This document shows, piece after piece, positions 1-5,195 of a stretch of 5,195 bases of DNA. This stretch comes from Bacteroidota bacterium. Its GTDB lineage: Bacteria; Bacteroidota; Bacteroidia; Chitinophagales; LD1. Numbering within the stretch: position 1 is the stretch's first letter; each line of letters opens with the position of its first letter. The stretch covers positions 1-5,195 of the forward strand of contig CANGXE010000142.1 in NCBI GenBank assembly GCA_947457525.1, in the 5' to 3' direction. The translations under genes were made by a program, and so were the position numbers. The notes beneath the pieces are model-generated. The model was not told the origin of the DNA. It ran no database searches and saw only the letters and a list, made by a program, of their open reading frames with translations.

Positions 1-2
1 AA

Positions 3-905
3 GTTTTGTTGTTCTGGTTGTTGGCTTATGTGTTGTATCATCATTTTTTTGTAGAACGAGAGTTTGGTCCACTCTGGTTGCACTTTCAATCAACTTGGCA
101 ATGGAACAAACTTCCGTTTTTGATTATTGTCACTCTGTTGATGCCCATTAACTGGTTGTTGGAAACATGGAAGTGGAAAGTATTACTGAAAAGCAAATCA
201 AAGTTTAGTCAGCTGCTAAAAGGGGTAAGTGCGGGTGTTACATTTGGATTTATCACGCCCGGTCGTGCGGGCGAGTTTATCGGTCGCACGTTCTATCTTG
301 AAGATGTCAATAAAGTGAATGTTTTCTTTTTGAGTTTGGTTGGAGGTTTAGCACAAACTGCTGTTACGTTGGTCGCTGGCAGTATAATGTTTTCGTTGTC
401 ACATTTCTATCAATCATTCATAGCAGGTTTGTTAATCGGCATCACCGCTGTGTTTTTGCTATTGTATTTTAGATTTGATTTATTGAATGGTTTGTTGGCT
501 ACGATGCCATTTTTAGCCAATCGAGATTTGGTGATGCAGCAGGCAGATTTGCCTAGCCTGGCTACTTTGTTTAAAGTGTTATTGCTTTCTGCGCTGCGTT
601 ACTTCATTTATCTTTCTCAGTACGTGTTGTTGATGGTGGGGGTTGGCATTGACCTAAGCGCGTGGAAATTGTATCTCAACAATGCATTGGTTTTGCTGCT
701 GCAAACATTTTCTCCATTGATGCCCTATTTAGATTTTACGTATCGTGGCAGCGTTGCCGTGTTTATCTTTGAGCCACAAACAAAAAATACAATTGCAGTG
801 TTTTTGGCAGTCACTTTAGTGTGGATGATTAACTTGGTTATCCCGGCTTTGGTAGGTTATTTTTTTATTTGGCGACATAAATTTCAATACTTAAAACAAA
901 ACTAG
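3..905 (+). CDS. Lysylphosphatidylglycerol synthase TM-region (UPF0104) family membrane protein, 5'-truncated
   Basis: This is an integral inner-membrane protein of the UPF0104 / LPG synthase transmembrane-region family, without the soluble aminoacyl-transferase domain found in MprF. About 300 residues are visible. The reading frame is open to the left edge (codons run from position 3) and the TTG at 6 is not a convincing start, so a short N-terminal part is missing. Counting from that TTG, hydrophobic segments lie at roughly residues 1-14, 37-55, 108-130, 137-155, 190-213, 222-238 and 264-287. The family hallmark is the TPGRAGE motif at residues 84-90, preceded by NWLLETWKWK (49-58); a second conserved-looking segment is PYLDFTYRG (240-248). 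The MprF TM region flips lysyl-PG, but the substrate of stand-alone Bacteroidota members is unknown to me, so I assign only the family. The stop codon abuts the tadA start, which implies one transcript and translational coupling. Confidence 0.8.
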   Translation, partial: VLLFWLLAYVLYHHFFVEREFGPLWLHFQSTWQWNKLPFLIIVTLLMPINWLLETWKWKVLLKSKSKFSQLLKGVSAGVTFGFITPGRAGEFIGRTFYLEDVNKVNVFFLSLVGGLAQTAVTLVAGSIMFSLSHFYQSFIAGLLIGITAVFLLLYFRFDLLNGLLATMPFLANRDLVMQQADLPSLATLFKVLLLSALRYFIYLSQYVLLMVGVGIDLSAWKLYLNNALVLLLQTFSPLMPYLDFTYRGSVAVFIFEPQTKNTIAVFLAVTLVWMINLVIPALVGYFFIWRHKFQYLKQN

Positions 906-1343
906 ATGCAGTTTAACCACGATTATTTTATGCGACAAGCATTGCAAGAAGCTACTTATGCTTATGAAGAAGATGAGGTGCCTGTGGGTGCTTTGGTAGT
1001 GGTGAACAATCGAGTGATTGGTAAAGGGTATAACCAAACAGAAAAATTGAAAGACGTGACTGCTCATGCTGAAATGCTGGCTATCACTGCAGCAGCGAGT
1101 TATTTGGGCAGCAAGTTTCTTGATGATTGTACATTATACGTCACCCTCGAGCCTTGTTTGATGTGCGCTGCGGCCATGCGTTGGGCGCGAGTAGGCACCG
1201 TAGTATATGGTGCTAGTGATGAAAAAGCGGGATACACCGTGATGAAAAGCCCGGTGTTTCATCCTAAAACTCAGGTGGTAAAAGGCGTATTGGAGCACGA
1301 TTGCTCAATTTTGCTCAAAGAATTTTTTAAACAGAAACGATGA
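906..1343 (+). CDS. tadA: tRNA-specific adenosine deaminase TadA
   Basis: This is a cytoplasmic zinc-dependent deaminase that converts adenosine-34 to inosine in the tRNA anticodon wobble position (tRNA-Arg ACG in bacteria), widening codon reading. The 145-residue length fits the family. The cytidine/deoxycytidylate deaminase fold is shown by the N-terminal helix and EVPVGALVV strand (residues 24-32), the zinc ligand and proton-shuttle motif HAE (H54, E56), and the second zinc motif PCLMC (C84, C87) inside VTLEPCLMCAAAMRWARVG. The tail GVLEHDCSILLKEFFKQKR resembles other TadA C-termini and argues for TadA over guanine or cytosine deaminases. The ATG at 906 directly follows the upstream TAG. 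A later ATG at 930 is possible, but MQFNHDYFMRQAL aligns well with known TadA starts. No clear intrinsic terminator follows the TGA. Confidence 0.93.
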   Translation: MQFNHDYFMRQALQEATYAYEEDEVPVGALVVVNNRVIGKGYNQTEKLKDVTAHAEMLAITAAASYLGSKFLDDCTLYVTLEPCLMCAAAMRWARVGTVVYGASDEKAGYTVMKSPVFHPKTQVVKGVLEHDCSILLKEFFKQKR

Positions 1344-1414
1344 AGAGGGTTAATAAAAACAAATCAATCTATCTCATGTTAACGATTTATTGATTGTCAA
1401 ATATTCACAACTTC

Positions 1415-1445
1415 GTTGGCAAGATTTTAAAACATATTACATTCG
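1415..1445 (+). promoter_or_regulatory. Candidate Bacteroidota-type promoter for sod
   Basis: GTTG at 1415-1418 is followed after exactly 19 bp by TACATTCG at 1438-1445. The Bacteroidota primary sigma consensus is TTTG, 19-21 bp, TAnnTTTG; the -33 element has three of four bases and the -7 element differs only by C for T at one position. Transcription would begin around 1450, giving a leader of about 35 nt before the sod ATG. This is a motif match only. The rest of the 1344-1484 gap holds no open reading frame or strong hairpin that I can see. Confidence 0.45.
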
Positions 1446-1484
1446 TTCACTGAAATTATTCGTAAACACATAAAACTTTAAATC

Positions 1485-2096
1485 ATGGCATTTACCTTAC
1501 CAGCTTTACCTTACGCTTACAACGCACTTGAGCCGCACATTGATGCGCGCACTATGGAGATTCATCACACGAAGCACCACCAAGCTTATGTGTCAAATCT
1601 CAATAACGCCTTAGCCGGCACCGAGTGGGAAAACAAATCTTTGGAAGAAATTATTGCTAACATTTCAAAGCTTCCGGTGGCCGTTAGAAACAACGGTGGT
1701 GGACATTGGAACCACGATTTCTTTTGGAAGATAATTGGACCGCACAGCGAATCTACCGGTACTCCATCCGGCAAACTAGCCGATGCTATCAATGCAGACT
1801 TAGGTTCATTTGATAACTTCAAAGCTGAGTTTACAAAAGCAGCAACCACTCGTTTTGGTTCTGGCTGGGCTTGGTTATGTGTAAAAGATAAAAAACTTTG
1901 CGTTTGCTCTTCACCCAACCAAGATAATCCTTTGATGGATATTGCCGAGTGCAAAGGAACACCGATTTTGGGCTTAGACGTTTGGGAACACGCGTATTAT
2001 TTGAACTACCAAAACCGCAGACCTGACTATATCAACGCTTTTTTTAATATTATCAATTGGGCAGAAGTGGCAAAACGCTACGAAGCAGCACTTTAA
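1485..2096 (+). CDS. sodA: Superoxide dismutase, Fe/Mn family (Mn-type or cambialistic active site)
   Basis: This enzyme dismutates superoxide to oxygen and hydrogen peroxide and is probably cytoplasmic, since no signal peptide is visible (MAFTLPALPYAYNALEPHID). Its 203 residues are full length. The four metal ligands are present: H27 in MEIHHTKHH, H77 in GGHWNHDFFW, and D165 and H169 in LDVWEHAYY. Two positions bear on metal preference. The site that is Gln in typical FeSODs (AAQVWNH) is Gly73 here, and the outer-sphere Gln is supplied by Q146 in PNQDNP, both as in MnSOD. However, W75 before the second ligand is FeSOD-like, and Bacteroidota SODs are often cambialistic, so the sodA symbol means Mn-like rather than proven Mn-specific. 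The gene has its own promoter candidate upstream and a strong terminator downstream, so it is probably monocistronic. There is no Shine-Dalgarno sequence before the ATG, as is usual in this phylum. Confidence 0.95.
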   Translation: MAFTLPALPYAYNALEPHIDARTMEIHHTKHHQAYVSNLNNALAGTEWENKSLEEIIANISKLPVAVRNNGGGHWNHDFFWKIIGPHSESTGTPSGKLADAINADLGSFDNFKAEFTKAATTRFGSGWAWLCVKDKKLCVCSSPNQDNPLMDIAECKGTPILGLDVWEHAYYLNYQNRRPDYINAFFNIINWAEVAKRYEAAL

Positions 2097-2120
2097 AGCT
2101 TTTTAATTCAATTTTAAATC

Positions 2121-2154
2121 AACATCCTGCCTCAACGGGCGGGATGTTTTTTTT
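2121..2154 (+). terminator. Intrinsic terminator after sod
   Basis: An 11-bp stem pairs AACATCCTGCC (2121-2131) with GGCGGGATGTT (2138-2148), including one T-G wobble. The loop is six bases (2132-2137) and the run of eight T is at 2147-2154. It lies 24 bp past the sod stop codon and should isolate sod from the ribosomal protein genes downstream. Confidence 0.92.
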
Positions 2155-2207
2155 CAACAAAGCAGTAAACTCCATTTTTTTCACCCAAATTGATCGCTCA
2201 AACAATA

Positions 2208-2245
2208 TTTATCCGGCATTTTGGATAAAATAGACGCAAATGCCG
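2208..2245. repeat. Two interleaved inverted repeats (pseudoknot-type topology)
   Basis: TTTATCC (2208-2214) is complementary to GGATAAA (2223-2229), and CGGCATTT (2214-2221) is complementary to AAATGCCG (2238-2245). The left arm of the second pair lies in the loop of the first, so the arms alternate left1-left2-right1-right2. As RNA this would give an H-type pseudoknot or two competing hairpins. The second stem is followed by CTATTTTTTT, so it could also act as a weak terminator. The element sits between the sod terminator and the predicted rplD promoter. The pairing is seen directly; any function is inference. The rest of 2155-2265 shows nothing I can name. Confidence 0.4.
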
Positions 2246-2265
2246 CTATTTTTTTGTGATAAATA

Positions 2266-2296
2266 TTTGGAACTCTGTCCACAAAATCTATTTTTG
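2266..2296 (+). promoter_or_regulatory. Promoter of the rplD-rplV ribosomal protein operon
   Basis: TTTG at 2266-2269, a 19-bp spacer and TATTTTTG at 2289-2296 match the Bacteroidota consensus (TTTG, 19-21 bp, TAnnTTTG) at every defined position. Transcription should begin about 2300-2304, leaving a leader of roughly 45 nt before the rplD ATG. The AT-rich tract just upstream could serve as an UP-like element. No ribosomal protein gene lies upstream within reach, so this is the likely start of the operon. Confidence 0.7.
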
Positions 2297-2298
2297 CA

Positions 2299-2314
2299 GT
2301 CCCTTTTTTGGGAC
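2299..2314 (+). promoter_or_regulatory. Perfect palindrome at the rplD transcription start
   Basis: GTCCC (2299-2303) and GGGAC (2310-2314) are perfect inverted repeats around a six-T loop (2304-2309). The element overlaps the predicted transcription start, so part of the left arm may not be transcribed. It could be a 5'-end mRNA hairpin or an operator. It has no T-run after it, so it is not a conventional terminator. Confidence 0.4.
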
Positions 2315-2347
2315 GGGTATATAGTGTGCACGTAAAAACTATTGAAT

Positions 2348-2983
2348 ATGAAAGTTAAAGTATACAGTAAAGAAGGTAACGAAACCGGTAGAGAAATCGA
2401 CCTTTCTGATGACATTTTCAGTGTAGAACCCAATGAGCATGCCGTTTATTTGACGGTAAAATCATATTTGGCCTCACAACGCCAAGGTACGCACAAAACT
2501 AAAGAGCGTTGGGAAATTGCCCGCACAACTAAAAAAGCATTCCGTCAAAAAGGAACAGGTGGTGCACGTAGAGGCGACATGAAATCTCCATTGGTACGTG
2601 GTGGTGCTCGTGTTTTCGGTCCGAAACCACACAGCTACGATATTAAAGTAAACAAAAAAGTAAGAGAAATAGCTCGTAGAAGTGCGTTGACTTACAAAGC
2701 AAAAGATAATAGCATCATCGTTGTGGAGACATTGAACTTTGCAGCTCCAAAAACTAAAGATTTCGCTAGCGTAGTGAAAAATTTAAATTTGACAGGCACC
2801 AAAGCAATGTTTGTGATTGATAACAACATTGACAAAAACGCTTTGCTTTCTGCAAGAAACTTGCCGTCTGTAAGTGTTGCTGACGCTAAGCAGTTGAACA
2901 TATACCAAATTATGAACTGCAAAAAATTAGTGCTTACAGAAGAAGCATTGAATTTTATTCAACAAAATTTCTCAAATAACTAA
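2348..2983 (+). CDS. rplD: 50S ribosomal protein L4 (uL4)
   Basis: L4 is a 23S rRNA-binding protein whose extended loop lines the peptide exit tunnel; in E. coli it also represses its own S10 operon. The protein has 211 residues from the ATG at 2348. An in-frame TTG at 2342 would add only two residues and is less likely. The conserved loop region is clear: RQGTHKTKERWEIA (45-58), RQKGTGGARRG (66-76), then KSPLVRGGARVFGPKPHSYDI. K68 in RQKGTG corresponds to the E. coli Lys63 region, where macrolide-resistance changes occur, and looks wild type. The C-terminal globular part includes a conserved ending, LNIYQIMNCKKLVLTEEAL. It is the first gene of its transcription unit, which is unusual because rpsJ and rplC normally precede it. 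There is no Shine-Dalgarno sequence, and rplW follows after 20 bp. Confidence 0.97.
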   Translation: MKVKVYSKEGNETGREIDLSDDIFSVEPNEHAVYLTVKSYLASQRQGTHKTKERWEIARTTKKAFRQKGTGGARRGDMKSPLVRGGARVFGPKPHSYDIKVNKKVREIARRSALTYKAKDNSIIVVETLNFAAPKTKDFASVVKNLNLTGTKAMFVIDNNIDKNALLSARNLPSVSVADAKQLNIYQIMNCKKLVLTEEALNFIQQNFSNN

Positions 2984-3003
2984 TTTATAAGGGGGAAACC
3001 ACT

Positions 3004-3300
3004 ATGGCAACAAACGTATTAATCAAACCAATCATCACTGAAAAGTCTACAAGACTTAGCGAAAAGCGTGACACTTACGCTTTCAAAGTGGCTAAAGATT
3101 GCAATAAAATTGAAATCAAAAAAGCAGTAGAAGCAAACTACAGCGTTCAAGTTGAAGCAGTGAATACTTCTTACAATGTAGGAAAGAAAAAAGTGCGTCA
3201 AACTAAAAAAGGTGTGGCTTCAGGTATGAAACCATCTTTCAAAAAGGCGTATGTAACTTTGAAAAAAGGGGAAAGCATCAACTTCTACGGCACAGTTTAG
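3004..3300 (+). CDS. rplW: 50S ribosomal protein L23 (uL23)
   Basis: L23 binds domain III of 23S rRNA beside the exit of the peptide tunnel and is the docking site for trigger factor and the signal recognition particle. The 98-residue length is normal. The start IKPIITEKST (residues 7-16) matches the family, and E13 is at the position of the E. coli trigger-factor-binding glutamate (Glu18). The AFKVAKDCNKIEIKKAVE segment (26-43), a basic loop around 60-72, and KKAYVTLKKGESINFYG (80-96) complete the fold. The ATG is preceded by a G-rich AAGGGGG stretch at 2989-2995 with an 8-nt spacer, stronger than at most neighbours. The stop is doubled (TAG TAG). The gap to rplB is the longest in the operon, at 87 bp. 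Confidence 0.97.
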   Translation: MATNVLIKPIITEKSTRLSEKRDTYAFKVAKDCNKIEIKKAVEANYSVQVEAVNTSYNVGKKKVRQTKKGVASGMKPSFKKAYVTLKKGESINFYGTV

Positions 3301-3311
3301 TAGAACCATTA

Positions 3312-3362
3312 GCCCGAAGGGCAAAAACATATTGATTAACTAAAGTGGAAGACCTAACCACT
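3312..3362 (+). other. Hairpin-bearing rplW-rplB intergenic spacer
   Basis: The 87-bp gap holds two short inverted repeats. GCCC (3312-3315) and GGGC (3319-3322) surround a three-base GAA loop, and AGTGG (3344-3348) and CCACT (3358-3362) surround a nine-base loop. Neither is followed by a T-run, so they are not obvious terminators. They may be mRNA processing or regulatory structures, or chance. No promoter motif is visible here. Confidence 0.3.
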
Positions 3363-3387
3363 GATAAGACAAACAAGGAAATAGAAA

Positions 3388-4227
3388 ATGGGAATTAAAA
3401 AGTATCGTCCTACCACACCGAGTTTAAGGTTTACCGAACTCCTTACTTTCGATGAATTAACAGCTAGCAAACCGGAAAAAACTTTGCTTGCACCTTACAA
3501 AAAATCGGGCGGTCGTAACAGTAGCGGTCGTATGACTATGCGCTATATGGGTGGTGGTCACAAACAACGTTACCGTATCATCGACTTCAAACGCGATAAG
3601 TTTGATGTAGAAGGAACCGTAATGACTGTGGAATATGATCCAATTCGCACATCTTTTATCTCATTGATTGAATACACTGACGGTGAAAAAAGATACATTC
3701 TTGCACCAAACGGTATTAAAGTTGGTCAAAAAATTATTTCAGGAAATAATGTAGCACCAGAAGTTGGCAATGCACTTCCACTAGGAAGCATGCCACTAGG
3801 TTCTATCATCTATAACATTGAGTTGTATCCTGGTCGCGGTGGAGCTTTGGTTAGAAGCGCAGGAACTTCTGCTCAACTTCTTTCTAAAGAAGAGAAATAT
3901 GCCGCCATCAAAATGCCTTCAGGTGAAATCAGAAGAATTTTATTGACTTGTGTAGCTACTATTGGTTCAGTTTCAAATCCTGACCACGGTTTGCAAAGTT
4001 TGGGTAAAGCCGGACGTAAGCGTTGGTTAGGTCGCAGACCACGCACAAGACCTGTAGTGATGAACCCTGTAGATCACCCGATGGGTGGAGGTGAAGGTCG
4101 TTCTTCTGGAGGTCATCCACGCTCACGCAATGGTAAGAAATCTAAAGGTTTGAAAACAAGACAACCTAAGAAGGCAACTTCACAATATATTATTCAACGC
4201 AGAAAAGGTGCTAAAGGCAACAAATAA
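3388..4227 (+). CDS. rplB: 50S ribosomal protein L2 (uL2)
   Basis: L2 is a primary 23S rRNA-binding protein that bridges the subunits and is required for assembly of the peptidyl transferase centre. The 279-residue length is typical. Seen in order are the N-terminal KKYRPTTPSLRF, the RNA-binding region GGRNSSGRMTMRYMGGGHKQRYR (41-63) with the OB-fold following it, and the SH3-like domain with LYPGRGGALVRSAGTSAQL (146-164). The C-terminal loop NPVDHPMGGGEGR (226-238) follows, then a basic tail. The functionally important Asp-His pair is kept (D229, H230); the Met after DHP, where E. coli has His, is the Bacteroidota form. AAGGAA at 3375-3380, 7 nt before the ATG, is a plausible Shine-Dalgarno sequence, uncommon in this phylum. 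rpsS follows after 38 bp. Confidence 0.98.
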   Translation: MGIKKYRPTTPSLRFTELLTFDELTASKPEKTLLAPYKKSGGRNSSGRMTMRYMGGGHKQRYRIIDFKRDKFDVEGTVMTVEYDPIRTSFISLIEYTDGEKRYILAPNGIKVGQKIISGNNVAPEVGNALPLGSMPLGSIIYNIELYPGRGGALVRSAGTSAQLLSKEEKYAAIKMPSGEIRRILLTCVATIGSVSNPDHGLQSLGKAGRKRWLGRRPRTRPVVMNPVDHPMGGGEGRSSGGHPRSRNGKKSKGLKTRQPKKATSQYIIQRRKGAKGNK

Positions 4228-4265
4228 TCACTGCTGAACATTTTTAAAAAGACAACAAATAAAAT

Positions 4266-4535
4266 ATGGCACGTTCAATAAAAAAAGGCCCTTACGTAGC
4301 TTACAAATTATTAAAGAAAGTGGAGAAGATGAACACCGGTGGTAAAAAATCGGTTATCAAAACTTGGAGCCGCGCTTCTTTGATTTTGCCCGAAATGATC
4401 GGACATACGTTTGCTGTACACAACGGGAATAAGTTCATCCCGGTTTATGCTACAGAGAATATGGTAGGTCACCGTTTGGGAGAGTTTTCACCTACTCGTC
4501 AGTTCAAAGGTCACTCTTCGAAAAAAGTTAAGTAA
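4266..4535 (+). CDS. rpsS: 30S ribosomal protein S19 (uS19)
   Basis: S19 sits in the head of the 30S subunit, forms a complex with S13, and contacts 16S rRNA near the A-site tRNA. The protein has 89 residues, close to the usual 90-92. The N-terminus MARSIKKGPYV, the segment KTWSRASLILPEMIGHTFAVHNG, and the S19 family signature region at residues 51-78 (ending in GHRLGEFSPTR) are all intact. The tail is basic (KGHSSKKVK). No Shine-Dalgarno sequence precedes the ATG, and the upstream stretch is A-rich, typical for Bacteroidota. It lies in the standard S10-operon order between rplB and rplV. Confidence 0.97.
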   Translation: MARSIKKGPYVAYKLLKKVEKMNTGGKKSVIKTWSRASLILPEMIGHTFAVHNGNKFIPVYATENMVGHRLGEFSPTRQFKGHSSKKVK

Positions 4536-4568
4536 TCGAATTAAGTAAAAAAGTAATACCAGCTAATC

Positions 4569-5003
4569 ATGGCAAACAGAAAAAAAGCGATGGCAGATCG
4601 CATCAAGGAAGAAAAGAAAACGAAATATTTTGCTGAACTCCGCAATAACCCAACTTCGACTCGTAAGATGAGATTGGTAGCTGATCTGATCAGAGGCAAA
4701 GGAGCTTATGAAGCGCTTACCATTTTGAAATTTAGCAAGCAAGAAGCCTCTAACAAGTTAGAGAAACTATTGAAAAGCGCCATCAACAACTGGGAGCAAA
4801 AAACAGGTCTTCGTCCTGAGGATAATGATTTGATAGTTCGCGAAATCTTAGTAGAGCAAGCTGTAACTATGAAGCGTTTCTTGCCGGCACCACAAGGTCG
4901 TGCTTATCGTTTACGTAAGCGTAGCAACCACGTTAAAATTAGCGTAGCTAGCAAAAATGCATTAGCAGTTTCTGCTCCGGTGGCAGAAGAAGTAGAAGCA
5001 TAA
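4569..5003 (+). CDS. rplV: 50S ribosomal protein L22 (uL22)
   Basis: L22 binds all 23S rRNA domains, and its long beta-hairpin forms part of the exit-tunnel constriction with L4. The protein has 144 residues, longer than the 110 of E. coli because of an N-terminal basic extension (about residues 1-20) and an Ala/Glu-rich tail (about 131-144); such extensions are usual in Bacteroidota. Core motifs are PTSTRKMRLVADLIRGK (28-44), KLEKLLKSAINNWE (63-76) and the hairpin MKRFLPAPQGRAYRLRKRSNH (101-121). The MKR triplet, deleted in known macrolide-resistant E. coli mutants, is present. In most bacteria rpsC follows immediately; here an intrinsic terminator begins 25 bp past the stop codon, so this is the last gene of the operon. 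Confidence 0.96.
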   Translation: MANRKKAMADRIKEEKKTKYFAELRNNPTSTRKMRLVADLIRGKGAYEALTILKFSKQEASNKLEKLLKSAINNWEQKTGLRPEDNDLIVREILVEQAVTMKRFLPAPQGRAYRLRKRSNHVKISVASKNALAVSAPVAEEVEA

Positions 5004-5027
5004 GTTTAACTACAACATAATCATAAG

Positions 5028-5055
5028 AAAGGCACTCCTAGGAGCGCCTTTTTTT
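5028..5055 (+). terminator. Intrinsic terminator of the rplD-rplV operon
   Basis: AAAGGCACTCC (5028-5038) pairs with GGAGCGCCTTT (5041-5051) apart from one A-C mismatch; allowing a four-base CTAG loop leaves a stem of ten positions. Seven T follow (5049-5055). Read on the minus strand, the stem is followed by only a weak T-rich stretch (TTTCTTAT), so it may also help terminate the convergent gene on that side. Confidence 0.9.
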
Positions 5056-5083
5056 ATTTACTAATTTCAGAATGAATAATAGC

Positions 5084-5194
5084 TTATTTGTTTTTGCCCC
5101 ATTTGGTGCGGCATTTTTCAGCGAAGCTGGTTTTAAACTCTTGACGCTCTTCATCGCTCATACTTTCCCATTTAGCCCGCCAAAGTTTTCGTTG
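5084..5194 (-). CDS. C-terminal fragment of an unidentified protein
   Basis: On the minus strand an open frame enters from the right edge and ends at TAA (complement of 5084-5086), giving 36 residues: a start of QRKLWRAKWESMSDEERQEF and an end of EKCRTKWGKNK. It is highly charged, with Trp residues, one Cys and the phrase WESMSDEERQEF, which looks like a helical segment. I do not recognise the family. An internal ATG would give only 25 residues, so the gene most likely starts outside the window. It converges on the ribosomal operon across the terminator at 5028-5055. The codons look like ordinary coding sequence, and the smooth end near a terminator supports a real gene, but the evidence is short. 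Confidence 0.5.
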   Translation of the reverse strand, partial: QRKLWRAKWESMSDEERQEFKTSFAEKCRTKWGKNK

Positions 5195-5195
5195 A

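Noticed and set aside
1362..1395. Inverted repeat AATCAAT / ATTGATT after tadA as a possible terminator
   Set aside because: The stem is only 7 bp of mostly A-T pairs with a 20-base loop and no T-run follows, so it is too weak to call.
1586..1954. Minus-strand open frame of 122 codons inside sod
   Set aside because: It lies wholly opposite a clear, full-length superoxide dismutase and has no recognisable motif; it is a shadow frame.
2342..2347. TTG at 2342 as the rplD start
   Set aside because: It adds only Met-Asn before a good ATG at 2348, and MKVKVYS matches the usual L4 beginning.
2209..2433. Minus-strand open frame over the rplD leader and gene start
   Set aside because: It covers the consensus promoter and the 5' end of rplD, and its translation has no family-like pattern; chance frame in AT-rich DNA.
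2692..2922. Minus-strand frame inside rplD
   Set aside because: It is antisense to conserved L4 coding sequence and its hydrophobic look comes from the complement of Lys/Asn/Thr-rich codons.
3019..3201. Minus-strand frame inside rplW
   Set aside because: Antisense to conserved L23 codons, with no supporting signal.
2266..5055. Macrolide-resistance changes in L4 or L22
   Set aside because: The RQKGTG loop of L4 and the MKR triplet and hairpin of L22 are intact, with no deletion or insertion beyond what is normal for the phylum.

Overview
The window looks like chromosomal DNA of a Bacteroidota bacterium, probably a low-GC, flavobacterial or chitinophagal-type lineage, though I cannot place it below phylum with confidence. 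The evidence is the Bacteroidota-style forms of L2 (VDHPMGGGEGR, with Met where E. coli has His), L4, L22 and TadA, the weak or absent Shine-Dalgarno sequences before most genes, and two promoter candidates of the Bacteroidota type (TTTG / 19 bp / TAnnTTTG). There is no phage, insertion sequence, CRISPR array or tRNA/rRNA gene.

Left part (1-2160): a 5'-truncated polytopic membrane protein of the lysylphosphatidylglycerol synthase TM-region (UPF0104) family is followed with no gap (TAG then ATG) by tadA, the tRNA adenosine deaminase. After a 141 bp gap with a promoter candidate comes a complete Mn-type or cambialistic superoxide dismutase, closed by a strong intrinsic terminator.

Right part (2161-5055): a promoter matching the Bacteroidota consensus starts a five-gene ribosomal protein run, rplD-rplW-rplB-rpsS-rplV (L4, L23, L2, S19, L22). 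It ends in a clear intrinsic terminator. Beyond that, the C-terminal end of a small unidentified protein is encoded on the opposite strand and runs off the window.

The most notable point is the layout. The five genes are the middle of the canonical S10 operon (rpsJ-rplC-rplD-rplW-rplB-rpsS-rplV-rpsC-rplP...). Here rpsJ and rplC are missing upstream, replaced by sod plus a terminator, and rpsC and the following genes are missing downstream, replaced by a terminator and a convergent gene. The block has its own promoter and terminator, so it looks like a self-contained transcription unit split out of the S10 operon. Between the sod terminator and the rplD promoter are two interleaved inverted repeats with pseudoknot-type topology, and a short perfect palindrome lies at the predicted transcription start. 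L4, the S10-operon repressor in E. coli, is now encoded first. I see no clearly new biological system in the window; the split operon and its leader region are the best leads.
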